DNA of 64,000 nt from Bathymodiolus brooksi (lineage: Eukaryota; Mollusca; Bivalvia; Mytilida; Modiolidae), in assembly GCA_963680875.1 (NCBI GenBank), contig OY804585.1, positions 44,499,414-44,563,413 on the forward strand, given 5' to 3'. Within the stretch, counting starts at the first letter, position 1; every line of letters starts with the position of its first letter. Both the position numbers and the translations under genes were made by a program. Below, piece after piece: positions 48,060-59,139 of the stretch. Below the pieces are notes generated by a model, which had not been told where the DNA came from, searched no databases, and saw only the letters and a program-made list of their open reading frames with translations.

Positions 48060-49661
48060 TTAGCTCACCTGGTCAAAGGCCATGTGAGCTTTTGCCATCA
48101 CTTAGCATTCGTCGTCGTACGTCGTAAGCTTTCACATTTAAATCTTCTCCTCTGAAACCCCTAACCAAATTAAGCCAAGCCTGGCAGGGGTGGGTCCCTT
48201 TCAAATTTGTGTCCGACAGACCCGTCCTCCATTCAAGATGGCTGCTGTTACTAAAAATAGAAATTTCTTCAATTGTCCATTGCTGCTTAAGTATAAGTCA
48301 AAATGAGCTCAAATTTTAACTGCAGCTACATGGCAAGGAGTAGTTTAACATATATTCCGGGTTTTTCTGTGAAATTTTTCTTTCAGCCGATTTATACAGA
48401 TTGTGCAAATTAGGCATATTTTGATAAAAGATCACATTTAAATCTTCTTCTCTGAAACCGCTGAACCAAATTAAACCAAACCTGGCTGCGATAGTCCTTG
48501 GGTAGTCCCATTTCAAAATTGTGTCCGACAGCTCCGCCCTCCATTCAAGATGGCTGCTGTTACTAAAAATATAAATTTCTTCAATTGTCCATTGCTGCTT
48601 TAGTATAAGTCAAAATGAGCTCTAATTTGAACTGCAGCTACATGACAATGAGTAGATTAACATGTATTTTGGGTTTTTCTGTGAAATTTTTCTTTCAACC
48701 GATTTATACCGATTATACAAATTAGACATATTTTGATAAAAGATCACATTTAAATCTTCTCCTCTGAAACCGCTGAACCAAATTAAAGAAAATTTCGCAG
48801 GGTGATCTCCTTTCAATATTGTGTCCGACAGCCCCGCCCTCCATTCAAAATGGCTGCTGTTACTAAAAATATAAATTTCTTTAGTTGTCAATTTTTATTA
48901 TTTTATCCGTTTGAATGGAATGAATTAGGATAAAATTAATTTCTACTGGGTGTTTTAGTACATGTAGTATAGGTGGCGTAGTGGTTTTTCGCGGCTGGCA
49001 TGTTCGATCCATCATTCAGCATGACAACGTCCATCTGACCCGGAGTGTATTTTTGGCAAAAATTTTATTTGAAGCTTTATGCTTTTACATTTTGAACATT
49101 ATGTGGATTTAATTAATTATTGACACTATTTTCATATGTAGTTATATGAATTATATAAATGTTATATTTGCTACATTAAACTAGCACCGGCGTTATCGTG
49201 TGACTATGCACTTTATTTGTTTATTATTACTGGGGTGTTTTTTTTGCCAGTATAATTACAGTTTTGCCAGTACATATGGTCTCTTAGCATACTATGCTTA
49301 TATTCGTTACTAGCAAGATTTTCAGCTATATAGTACAGTACGTTACATGTACGAATCTTTAGACCAGGAGAACTGCCTTTTTACAAATCAAAATGAACTC
49401 AAATTTTAGTTGCAGCTACATGACAATGAGTAGTTTAACATATATTCTGGGTTTTTCGATGAGATTTATTCAGCCAGTTTATTCCGTTTAGGAATATTAT
49501 GAGATAAAAATCACATCAAAATCTTTTGCTCAGAAATTTGAGTTGAAATGATCTTTGAAAGAATAACTTTCAAAATTATGTGTAACACCCCCATTTTCTA
49601 TCAACTTTAGATGTCAAATTGAAAACCAGATGAGCGATTACAGGCTCCTGGGAGCCTCTAG
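48060..49661 (+). mobile_element. Complete Helentron-like element with ~300-bp core
   Basis: 5' end TTAGCTCACCTGGTCAAAGG; 3' end CCAGATGAGC, hairpin AGGCTC-CTGG-GAGCCT, CTCTAG. The core holds three ~300-bp units clearly homologous to the 312-bp array (shared TCTTCTCCTCTGAAACCGCT, TTCAAAATTGTGTCCGACAG, CAAGATGGCTGCTGTTACTA). The third unit is interrupted at about 48895-49375. Short open frames inside are repeat shadows. Confidence 0.8.
48895..49375 (+). mobile_element. Insertion inside the Helentron core with tRNA-like boxes
   Basis: Core sequence stops after TTTAGTTGTCAATTTT and resumes at about 49385 with CAAATCAAAATGAACTC. Between them, GGTGGCGTAGTGG (48971-48983) matches a pol III A box and GTTCGATCC (49002-49010) a B box, with a short spacing. 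This suggests a tRNA-derived SINE or tRNA pseudogene. The boundaries are approximate and no target duplication was seen. Confidence 0.45.
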
Positions 49662-49737
49662 TTTTTTACATCTTTATTATGGTTTGTTGATGGTCCATTA
49701 AAAAATTTAGCTGTTTTATTTAGAAAATGGATATTCA

Positions 49738-52035
49738 TGTATATAATAATAATAATAAATTCTTTATTTATAGAGGGTTACACAGTTAGTTAACAACTAA
49801 TCTTCCCTGAGGCCCTCATTGACATATTTAAACATGCATTGTAAAGTACACAATATAAAGTTACACAACACATTGTAATAAGTATACACAAAAGATTTAG
49901 TAAACATTTAATGGTAAATTGAGGTACATCATCATTTAAAATGAGACTTTTAACTTTTGTCTTAAATGCATTATGAGAAGAAGCTTGCCGTATCGAAAAT
50001 GGAAGTTCATTCCATAGCTTTGGTCCAGAGTATGTAAAAGTTTTCTTAAAAAGTTCAGTTTTTGTCTTTGGGATATGTAATTTTTCACTTACAACATTTC
50101 AGAGAGAGTACGGATTTCTATCAGACAAGTACTGGATTTTATTTTTTAAATATATAGGTGCTTCATTCTTTAGACATTTTGAAACAAGAAGATATTTATG
50201 ATATTTGATTCTTTGTTCAATACTCATCCATCCTAGTTGTTTAAATAGAGGTTCAGATGGTGCTATGGGATCTTGATCTAATATCAATCTTGCTGTTCTT
50301 TTTTGCAATTTAAGAATGCGATTAAGTCCCTCATTTGAACAATTTCCCCAAACAACACAGCAATAATCAATTAAAGGCAAAATGTAACCTGAATAAAAAA
50401 GTTACCTTGATTCAAGGTTTAAATATTTCTTAATTTTTGAAAGAAGGTAGATTTTTGATGATATTTTAGAACAGACTTGATCAATTTGGTTTTTCCAATT
50501 TAGATTTGAGTCAATTTTGATGCCAAGTAATTTTTCACAAGCAGAATGTTGTAATTGTTCAGAATTAATAGTCAAGTATAGTTCTTCATTTTGAAATGCG
50601 AGTTTTTGATTTGTTCCAACAGTAATACATTTAGTTTTATTACAATTTATAAACATATTATTATCCTTGCACCATAATTCAATTCTATTCAAGTCTTCCT
50701 GGACTTTGGTTTGTATATCTGAAATATTTTTCCCAGAAATGTGTATTGTAGAATCATCAGCATACATATCAGTGTTGCAATTTGAAATACTTAAAGGCAG
50801 ATCATTTATATATAAAATAAACAATAATGGACCGAGTATTGAGCCTTGAGGTACTCCATATTTTACAGGACATTTATCAGAAAGAGCATTTCCGATTTGT
50901 ACTTGTTGTGTTCTATTTGTCATATAAGAATTAAAAAGAGCTAAAGCTTTTTTATTGAAACCATATATTTCAAGCTTTTTAGCCATGATATCATGATCAA
51001 CAACATCAAAAGCCTTTTTTAGATCTAAGAGTATAACTACATTGACATTTCCATTATTCATTTCCTCTATCCATTTATCTATGATGTTGATTAAAGCAGT
51101 TTGACAGGAATGATTTGATCTAAAACCAGATTGGGCATCATGTAGAAGATTGTATTTTGCCAAGTACTGATACATATGTCTTGAGATATGTTTTTCCATT
51201 AGTTTTGATATAACAGGTAGTACGGATATAGGTCTGTAATTTGTAGGGAGACATTTTTCCCCTGACTTAAAAATTGGAGACACTTTTGCATTTTTTAATA
51301 TGTTTGGATAAATACCACTGTCTATTATTCTGTTAAATATATAAGTTAAGGGAGATGCAATAAATGGGGCACTGACTTTCAGAATCATAGGTCCAATGTT
51401 ATCAGTTCCAGTTGATTTGTTTATGTCGAGATGTAAAAGATCCTGTAGTAATTCATTCATCTTCACTGGGGGTATAGCAAATTGTGTATTTTGAGATATT
51501 TTATTATTAACAAAGTTAAGTAGTTTACTAAGATTAGTGAAAGTTGACATATTTTCACTTCTAAGATTTTCAACACAAGAAGTAAAAAACTTGTTAAAGG
51601 TATTTGCTATATCTATTGAGTTATCAACTTTTAGATCATTTTCTGTAACAAGCCTGTGGGGTCTGATATGGTTTGATAGGTTTAGGCTGTGTATACATTT
51701 CCATATTATTTTGGGGTCTTTGGATTCTTTTAACATGTTATTGTAGAAATTTTGTTTAGCTTCATCTAATATTTGCTTTGTTCTATTTCTCCAGAATTTA
51801 TATTCAGCCCACATATCAAGCTTTTTAAATTTATCTCTCATTTTTCTGGCATACTGAACTTCTGTATTATACCATTCAGGTTGTTTATCTCTTTTAACTC
51901 TTTTTGTTATAATTGGTGCATGTTTATTTAGTATTTCATTAAATAAATTGTACCAGATTTTTAAAGCATCATTAGGGTCTTCTACATATTCAACTTTTTT
52001 AAATGGAGCATATGGAGGCCCAATTTTGGAAATTT
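49738..52035 (-). mobile_element. 5'-truncated Jockey/CR1-group LINE
   Basis: Minus-strand element ending with CTCTATAAATAAAGAATTTA and a TTATTATTATTATTA tail, a microsatellite-type 3' end. The coding frame can be followed up to a stop near 52033, after which similarity ends abruptly. The endonuclease is missing, as is usual for 5' truncation. No target duplication was identified. Confidence 0.75.
49900..52030 (-). pseudogene. LINE reverse transcriptase, truncated, two nonsense codons
   Basis: The open part begins near 52022 (IGPPYAPFKKVEYVEDPND) and runs past a Met at 51841. RT motifs: STGTDNIGPMILK, FKSGEKCLPTNYRPISVLP, LLDLKKAFDVVDHDIM, YGVPQGSILGPLLF and DMYADDSTIHI (YADD box about 50760). 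This motif set is that of the Jockey/CR1/RTE-X group, unlike the LINE at 32838. A TAA at 50402-50404 and a TGA at 50099-50101 interrupt the frame in phase. The C-terminal part continues with LPLIDYCCVVWGNCSNEGLN and, after the TGA, IPKTKTELFKKTFTYSGPKL. The nuclease domain is absent. The element is dead. Confidence 0.87.
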
Positions 52036-52386
52036 CTTATATTTGGAAAGTATATAGAAATTTGTTTGTTTTTTAATTTTCATGTGGTTTTTTTTTCTTT
52101 GAATTGATCATAATGGTGTTTATAATCGTTCCGTAGTATGCGAACAAATTTCTTATATAATCTAGAACAGGAGGGGACAAAAATTGTCAAATTTCCAAAA
52201 TTTGAAGTTTTTCTTTTTCATATGATTTTAATATGTTGATTTGCAAAATATTCATCTTTATGGCTTATTGTATTATTTTATTATGAGGTTATGTATAGAT
52301 GACGCATATCTACTATAGTAAAAGACCTGTTTTTAACATTTATCAAATTTGAATTATTAATTAGATAAATACTTTGTTTGATTTAA
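52036..52386. other. Non-coding, AT-rich
   Basis: No gene or recognisable repeat seen between the truncated LINE and the SINE. Confidence 0.4.
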
Positions 52387-52656
52387 GGGCCCGGGTGGCT
52401 CAATGAGTTAGGTAGTTGGATTACCTAACAACTCATACAAGCCTATATGGCATGGGTTCGCACCCGGCTTTGTAAATTACAAAAAAGGGTGCACTCGACT
52501 CGCAGCCACAAGTGATAAAGTTTACCAGTTGCTTGCCCATGGTCAGTGGTTCTCTCCGGGTACTCCGGCTTCTTCCACCACTAACACTGGTCGCCATGAT
52601 ATAGCTGAAATAAATATTGCTGAAAGTGACGTTAAACACAATAAGTCAATCAATCA
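52387..52656 (+). repeat. tRNA-derived SINE with conserved central domain
   Basis: Head: GGGCCCGGGTGGCTCAATGA with A box (TGGCTCAATGAGTTAGG) and B box GGTTCGCACCC (52454). Central domain: GGTCAGTGGTTCTCTCCGGG, TACTCCGGCTTCTTCCACCA. 3' part: GAAAGTGACGTTAAACACAA and a TCAATCAATCA tail. This is the classic layout of long-lived molluscan SINEs. It is the best-preserved copy in the window. Confidence 0.88.
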
Positions 52657-53064
52657 TTTATTTGATTTATATTAATTTGAGTTATGAATCTGACTTAATT
52701 TTACTATTTTCTGGAGTTTGTTTTTACCATTTCTATTACTCTAATCTTTATGTTGGCTCCCAAATGGTAATATCATTTAAATGTGTTGTGATTTTTTTTT
52801 TATTTTTCACTCTCCTCAATTTATCAGTTATTAAGTTGGGTCTTATTTTTTTCAGTTATTGAACTGATTTCAGCTATTTTCCTCTGAATATTTTTTTCTT
52901 GAAAGTTGCAGCACATTCTCAATACAGGTAAAAAATTTCCCTTTTAAAAGGTTGTAGAAGGTTTCAGCTATTTTTCATCGATTTGTAGTTGTGTTATATG
53001 TATATTCTAGCCAGAATCATTCCTGTAATATTAATGAGCAATGTTTTATTATTACTTTTTTCAG

Positions 53065-53159
53065 ACTTTTTCAGAAACAGAATTTAATTCTTTTGAATTC
53101 AAATCATTACAAGACACATTGAAAGACATCAAAAGCACATTGGATGGGAACAGTATTAA
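53065..53159 (+). CDS. Candidate exon B of the unrecognised host gene
   Basis: The acceptor ATTACTTTTTTCAG (ending 53064) and the donor AA|GTAAGC (53160) enclose 95 bases: 31 codons plus two bases. Phase 0 alone is open: TFSETEFNSFEFKSLQDTLK then DIKSTLDGNSI; both other phases hit stops. The charged heptad-like spacing suggests a coiled coil. It accepts exon A (phase 0) and needs a phase-2 partner, which exon C supplies. A second possible acceptor lies nine bases further in. The intron between A and B is 20.3 kb and holds the LINE, the Gypsy element, two Helentron-like copies, the second LINE and a SINE. Confidence 0.6.
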
Positions 53160-53460
53160 GTAAGCTACTATTTCATATATGGTTGATCTTTGAGGTGGGG
53201 GGTGGGGTGTAATCACGATACAGGGGAGTTTTGAGTACAGTTATTGATGAAGATAACTTTGTGTTTTCATTTCATTAACTAATTATTCATCATCATGGTC
53301 ATAGATGTTGTTGCAAGCCATTAGATAAATCATTTTAGAGAGGGAGAAATACTGTGGTTTCATTTATTTTCGTTGGTTTCATTTTTCGTGGATAAATGGA
53401 TAATGAGATGTTTGTATATATATCAATTTGTGGTTTCGATACATACTCATATGACTCTTA
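53160..53460. other. Intronic stretch, no feature seen
   Basis: Contains the exon B donor and a G-rich segment (GGTGGGGGGTGGGGTG, about 53195). Nothing else recognised. Confidence 0.4.
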
Positions 53461-55195
53461 TTATGTCTCCCCCCACTTTTGTGGGGAGACATATTGTTTT
53501 TGTCCTGTCCATCACACAGTTTGTCAGCGCAACTCCTCTGAAACTACTGAACAGAATTTCATGAAACTTGGTAGATAGTAAGGACACCATATGTAGTTGT
53601 GCATATTACCAGGAAATTTTGATCGCCGGAATTTTGTGGGAGTTATGCCCCTTTGAACTTAGAAATTTCCCGAAATTTACTACTGAAGCAGCTTGTCAGT
53701 GCAACACCTCTGAAACTACTGAACAGAATTTCATGAAACTTGGTAGGTAGTAAGGACACCATATGTAGTTGTGCATATTACCAGAAAATGTTGATCCCCT
53801 AAATGTTGTGGGAGTTATGCCACTTTGAACTTAAAATTTCCCCAAATATACTTCTGAAGCAGCTTGTCAGCGCAACTCCTCTGAAACTACTAAACAGAAT
53901 TTCATGAACCTTGGTAGGTAGTAAGGACACCATATGTAGTTGTGCATATTACCAGGAAATTTTGATCCCCTGAATTTTGTGGGAGTTATGCCCCTTTGAA
54001 CTTAGAAATTTCCCGAAATTTACTACTGAAGTAGCTTGTCGGCGCAACTCCTCTGAAACTACAGAACAGAATTTCATGAAACTTGGTAGGTAGTAAGGAC
54101 ACCATATGTAGTTGTGCATATTACCAGGAAATTTTGATCCCTTGAATTTTGTGGGAGTTATGCCCCTTTGAACTTAGAAATTTCCCGAAATTTACTACTG
54201 AAGCAGCTTGTCAGTGCAACACCTCTGAAACTACTGAACAGAATTTCATGAAACTTGGTAGGTAGTAAGGACACCATATGTAGTTGTGCATATTACCAGA
54301 AAATGTTGATCCCCTAAATGTTGTGGGAGTTATGCCACTTTGAACTTAAAATTTCCCCAAATATACTTCTGAAGCAGCTTGTCAGCGCAACTCCTCTGAA
54401 ACTACTAAACAGAATTTCATGAACCTTGGTAGGTAGTAAGGACACCATATGTAGTTGTGCATATTACCAGGAAATTTTGATCCCCTGAATTTTGTGGGAG
54501 TTATGCCCCTTTGAACTTAGAAATTTCCCGAAATTTACTACTGAAGTAGCTTGTCGGCGCAACTCCTCTGAAACTACAGAACAGAATTTCATGAAACTTG
54601 GTAGGTAGTAAGGACACCATATGTAGTTGTGCATATTACCAGGAAATTTTGATCCCTTGAATTTTGTGGGAGTTATGCCCCTTTGAACTTAGAAATTTCC
54701 CGAAATTTACTACTGAAGTAGCTTGTCGGTGCAACTCCTCTGAAACTACAGAACAGAATTTCATGAAACTTGGTAGGTAGTAAGGACACCATATGTACTT
54801 GTGCATATTACCAGAAAATGTTGATCCCCTAAATGTTGTGGGAGTTATGCCCCTTTGAACTTAAAATTTCCCCAAATATACTTCTGAAGCAGCTTGTCAG
54901 CACAACTCCTCTGAAACTACTAAACAGAATTTCATGAACCTTGGTAGGTAGTAAGGACACCATATGTAGTTGTGCATATTACCAGGAAATTTTGATCCCC
55001 TGAATTTTGTGGGAGTTATGCCCCTTTGAACTTAGAAATTTCCCAAAATTTACTACTGAAGTAGCTTGTCGGCGCAACTCCTCTGAAACTACAGAACAGA
55101 ATTTCATGAAACTTGGTAGGTAGTAAGGACACCATATGTAGTTGTGCATATTACCAGGAAATGTTGATCCCCTGAATTTTGTGGGAGTTATTTGC
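53461..55195 (+). repeat. ~172-bp tandem array with GTCTCCCC hairpin start
   Basis: Begins with TGTCTCCCCCCACTTTTGTG and the inverse GGGGAGACA, a 5' hairpin. About ten units follow, each with CAACTCCTCTGAAACTACTG, AATTTCATGAAACTTGGTAG, AGGACACCATATGTAGTTGT and GGGAGTTATGCCCCTTTGAA. A three-unit block is duplicated with a ~515-bp offset (53685 and 54199). The last unit breaks off at GGGAGTTATTTGC. The TCCTCTGAAACTACTGA segment recalls the start of the 312-bp unit. Likely another Helentron-like family whose 3' end is missing. Confidence 0.8.
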
Positions 55196-55354
55196 AAACT
55201 TTCTAGTGTAATATCCCTTACTGAAACTTGTATATTTTCAGACGTATATATATATATATATATAAACGTCTAGAAGCAAGTGACAACCATACAATATATC
55301 TGTCCCACTGGATCTCAAATTTACTTTAAAGGATACTCGGTTAATACTAAATAT

Positions 55355-55615
55355 TATATACGTCTGAAAATTAAACCAAACAGTGTTAGAATTAGATTTT
55401 AGAGCTGTCAAATTTTTGTTCTTCCCTCGACAGGATTTGAACCCACACCATTGATACACTGCAGCACCATTCGCTTAGCCTTACGTCCAGCGCCCGCAAA
55501 TGGTGCTGCAGTGTATCAATGGTGTGGGTTCAAATCCCGTCGAGGGAAGAACAAAAATTTGACAGCTCTAAAATCTAATTCTAACACTGTTTGGTTTAAT
55601 TTTCAGACGTATATA
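55355..55615. repeat. 117-bp-arm inverted repeat with tRNA-like B box
   Basis: Arms 55355-55471 and 55499-55615 are nearly perfect inverse copies (one mismatch seen) around a 27-bp spacer. The right arm has GTGTGGGTTCAAATCCCGTC; GGTTCAAATCC is a good pol III B box. The left arm plus spacer read on the minus strand gives GCGCTGGACGTAAGGCTAAG before it, which fits a degenerate tRNA 5' half. The arms end in CGTCTG/CAGACG next to (TA)n tracts, and another CAGACGTATATA lies at 55240. Confidence 0.85.
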
Positions 55616-55624
55616 TATATATGT

Positions 55625-56299
55625 ACAAGAGTCTATCATAATGTCACTATTTCCCTGAAAAAGTTTTCATCACCAATCCATTGATTTTAGAAGAACAAAA
55701 CTCCTTTAAAATCATTGGAACATAGGCTGAGCAATTTTCTGGAATGGGGAACTTTGCCATGACAATATGGAATAGTACCTGTAACCCTTGCTTTAGCACT
55801 TTTGATCAAAAATATTTTGTGTTTCATGGATTAAAAACAGGTTTTTTTTTTTTATTCATTGAAGCTTAATTTTATTTGTTACCCAAATAGATTTTTTACC
55901 TATGACTACAGTTTGTGGGACGGGGGAGACTTACGTTTTTGCGGGCAAAAACAAACTTTAATTACATATGATTATTGTTGTGCTCTTAATTTTCGTGATT
56001 TGATCATTCCAACGAAAACGACAAAAAATGGTATTTAAGGAATAGAAATGAATTCACGGTATTTGAAATCTACAAAGTATCAATATTCAAAGAATTTATA
56101 ATTCATTTAATTCACCTATTCAAAGCAGATATAGACTCCTGTTTGTGGTATGATATAAAGTCTGATCCTATGTTACTGCAGGTTCTATGGTTCTGTGTAT
56201 TCACATGTTATTTGAGTATTTCAATCAATTTTTGTATCCATATTTTTATTTTGATGACCACAGTACCATAGGACCCTGCTATTCTTGATGAATTATTTA
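55625..56299. other. Non-coding stretch
   Basis: No gene or known repeat recognised; includes poly-T (55840-55852) and a short palindromic-looking stretch. Confidence 0.4.
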
Positions 56300-56415
56300 T
56301 GTTGGAGTTTGTCAGTGACTTAATTCAGTTTTTATATACTGATAGAATTGACCTCCACATCCACAATACAACTGAAATATTATTGAAATTTGCCTTGCAC
56401 ACCAATAATCCTAAT
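56300..56415 (+). repeat. Degenerate SINE 3' part
   Basis: GTTTGTCAGTGACTTAATTC, then CACAATACAACTGAAATATT and GCCTTGCACACCAATAATCC follow the order of the SINE at 52387 with many changes. Confidence 0.5.
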
Positions 56416-56489
56416 CAGTCTGGCTGTGTATTAAGTAATTTATTGTAGTCAACTGTTGAACCATTAAATTTCACCTCAAAGGGAACTCA

Positions 56490-56927
56490 AGATATAGAAA
56501 TATACCAAACTAGGCTGGGATGGTTCTTTGGTTGTTCCCTTTCAAAATTGTGTCCGACAGCCCCACTCTTCATTCGAAATGGCCACTGTCATTAGAAATT
56601 GAAATTTCTTGAATTGCTTATTACTGCAAATTTAACTGCAGCTGCTTGACTATGAGTAGTTCCAAGATATCTTCCTGATTTTTCTTTCAAACAATTTCTA
56701 TAAATTATGCATATTTTGACCAAAAAAATCACACTAGAATGATCTGCTTAGAAGCTTAAGCTGAAATGATCTTTGGTTGGCCCAGTTTCAAAATTATATG
56801 TGACACCCCCACCCTCCATCTAAGATAGCTGCCATTACTGAAAGAAGAATCAGCTGAAATTTTATATGAAATTTAGAAGTCGACTTGAAAACCAGGTGAA
56901 CAATTACAGGCTCTTGGGAGCCTCTAG
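56490..56927 (+). mobile_element. 5'-truncated Helentron-like copy
   Basis: Two diverged ~300-bp core units (TTTCAAAATTGTGTCCGACA, GGCCACTGTCATTAGAAATT), then ACCAGGTGAAC, hairpin AGGCTC-TTGG-GAGCCT and CTCTAG|TT. The 5' terminus is missing. Confidence 0.75.
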
Positions 56928-56989
56928 TTTTATTTGTAAAGTTCTTGTAATATGAAATATTTTCTCTGCTAAATCAAAGCACACAGGAT

Positions 56990-57125
56990 TAATGTTTAAG
57001 AGCAAAGACTAAAAGAATTGGCTCAGTCAGGGTCCAGATGTCTCTGAGTTGAGCAACATGTCTTTCTATGGACTACATATTGTTTAAGTCAGCTGGCACT
57101 ACTATTAAAATCAAACTTTGTATTT
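56990..57125 (+). repeat. Fragment of a second SINE family
   Basis: AGAGCAAAGACTAAAAGAAT, GTTGAGCAACATGTCTTTCT and AGTCAGCTGGCACTACTATT line up with 60212-60330. They resemble the V-SINE-like molluscan family with a CAGTGAG(C)TAGCACTATAAA core. Confidence 0.5.
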
Positions 57126-57164
57126 TGGTCTAATACTAAGCATACATCATCATCGTCTAATGAA

Positions 57165-57900
57165 AAACACAGGTGCTCGTGGCACAGACTTACCACCCCC
57201 CATGTTAACATCAAATTGCATGTGTCGACCCTATATAGATACTAATAATCCACAAGGCATGCAACTCGGCAGGTTTAAAAATCGTACCCCTGCTCGCTTC
57301 GAGTATATTTATTGCACCTTATTTCCATTATGTCATTCAAACTAGAACATGTATCCATTCCTAACGTTTTGCCCCTGTTTTTGTTTTGTGCATACGATAG
57401 CTCAGTTCTCCATTATTTAAATTTTTGGAACTTTTCTGACCCTATCGTTGAAGTTAATGCAGTGGTACGTCACTTCCGTCATCCGTGGGTCCTTATACGA
57501 AAAATTTGGCAATAAATGTGTGAAAATCTTAAAATTCTGGAGAACTGAGCTATCGTATGCACAAAACTAAAACAGGGGCAAAAAGATGCATCTTTTAGGA
57601 ATGGATACATGTCCTAGTTTGAATGATATAATGGAAATAAGGTGCAATAAATGTACTCAAAGCAAGCAGGGGTACAATTTTTAAACCTGCCGAGTTGCAT
57701 GCCTTGTGGATTATTAGTATCTATATAGGGTCGACACATAAGATTATATGAATATTGACACGAACAAGTTAAAATAAGGAAAAAGAGATGAAATAATAAA
57801 GAAATAAAGAAATTTTATTGAAAATAAATTTGTAAATAGAAAGTTAGAAAAAAGGAGGGTTGTAAGTCCGTGCCACAAGCGTCTGTGATGAAAAAGTAAC
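57165..57900. mobile_element. Fold-back element with ~190-bp arms
   Basis: 57220-57413 and 57538-57740 are inverted copies (TGTGTCGACCCTATATAGAT, CTCGGCAGGTTTAAAAATCG, CATACGATAGCTCAGTTCTC). An outer pair extends it: CGTGGCACAGACTTACCACC (57180) against 57860-57895 read backwards (GTGGCACGGACTTACAACCC). About 110 bp at 57741-57850 is extra on the right side. No transposase. Confidence 0.75.
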
Positions 57901-57995
57901 TTTCCCTGATGTTGCGAATAATTGCACATTTGGTGTTAAACAACAATCACTTTCTGAATCTATCTTGTACAATAAATTATATTTTCTATTTTCAG

Positions 57996-58084
57996 TGCCT
58001 TTAAGAACAATGTTGAGATACATATTAATCATATACAGAGTGGACTTAGTCAAATGGGAAATTTACACGCTTTTGCATCCACGA
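57996..58084 (+). CDS. Candidate exon C of the unrecognised host gene
   Basis: The acceptor ATTTTCTATTTTCAG (ending 57995) and the donor ACGA|GTAAGC (58085) enclose 89 bases. Using the phase left by exon B (two bases AA plus T gives Asn), the exon reads AFKNNVEIHINHIQSGLSQM then GNLHAFAST, without a stop, and ends in phase 1. A second phase is also open, so the call rests on phase agreement with exon B. I do not recognise the protein; helical, non-membrane, no known motif. Confidence 0.55.
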
Positions 58085-58089
58085 GTAAG

Positions 58090-58750
58090 CTTAACCTCTG
58101 AAGATACTACAACTTCTGATCTCATAAATCTGATGTCAGACTAGTTTTACAGTAGCTCTCTGTGTATGACAGGATATGAAACCTGTTATGACGTTAGGTT
58201 GAAGCTTCTGGGCATCATCTTGAATGTTGTCAGTCACAGATTGTGGTGAAGAAATTCGCAGCACATATATTGTCTATAGTCTAACAGGGCGATTCCATGT
58301 CATTTTGAAGGAACTATTTCAAATTATTTTGATAAGAAATAAATTTTGATGTTACATGGATATAATTGTTTAGTGCAATAAGAAAACGGAAAGTTTCTTC
58401 TTAAAAGTGGAATAAATCATTTACATTACTGGGGATTCATTTATTTTCACAATGAGCAGCGGTCATCTGGCCCTAGACCAGTAAAAAAATGAGTTTTTTT
58501 ATAGAACTATATAAAAATTAATTCAAGGATTTGATTTCAGACCAGTAAATTTCATTTCGAGAACTGTATTATCAAAGGGAAAACATATTTGATGATATTT
58601 GAACTCTTGGCTTTGATACTTTATAACCTCCCTTGTTAGATATGCAGCTTACAGTGAAGAAAATGTTTGATCCTAACAAAAGCATTGAAATAGGTATGCA
58701 ACGAATAAAAATCAATCAACAGTTCAAAGAATAGAAATAGCATTTTGAAT
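58090..58750. other. Intronic stretch, no feature seen
   Basis: No gene or repeat recognised; AT-rich. Confidence 0.4.
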
Positions 58751-58754
58751 TTTA

Positions 58755-58756
<2 letters not shown>

Positions 58757-58792
<36 letters not shown>
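58757..58792. repeat. (TA)n microsatellite
   Basis: Uninterrupted TA dinucleotides, about 17 copies. Confidence 0.95.
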
Positions 58793-58819
58793 CGTATTCA
58801 TACACCTATCACAGCCAAA

Positions 58820-59132
58820 CAATCTCTACCCAGAGTTGTCGGTCCTTACACTCTCTCCAATCCCTGTCAATGCCTAAAAAGTAGTCTACCTTTGTATTAA
58901 ACTGGTTTCCTTTTTATAAAATATATGACTGATCACCGTATAAAAAATAATCACTTATCTTCATTTGAAAATAAACAAAGAAGCTTCTCAAATATGAGTT
59001 ATATGGTATTCTTTACAATACCGGTTTATATCAAGTTACCCTTTAATAAATGGATTTTGCCAAGATTTTTGGCATATAGGCGTTGACAGAGATTAGAGAG
59101 AGTGTAAGGACCGACAACTCTGGGTAGAGATT
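58820..59132. mobile_element. Inverted-repeat element, ~55-bp arms
   Basis: AATCTCTACCCAGAGTTGTC, GGTCCTTACACTCTCTCCAA (58820-58875) is inverted at 59080-59132 (AGAGAGTGTAAGGACCGACA, ACTCTGGGTAGAGATT). A ~200-bp unrelated spacer separates the arms. MITE-like; no clear target duplication. Confidence 0.75.
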
Positions 59133-59139
59133 GACAGCC

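Noticed and set aside
52387..52475. Functional tRNA gene at the SINE head
   Set aside because: A and B boxes are present but the acceptor and anticodon stems do not form and the sequence continues into the SINE central domain.
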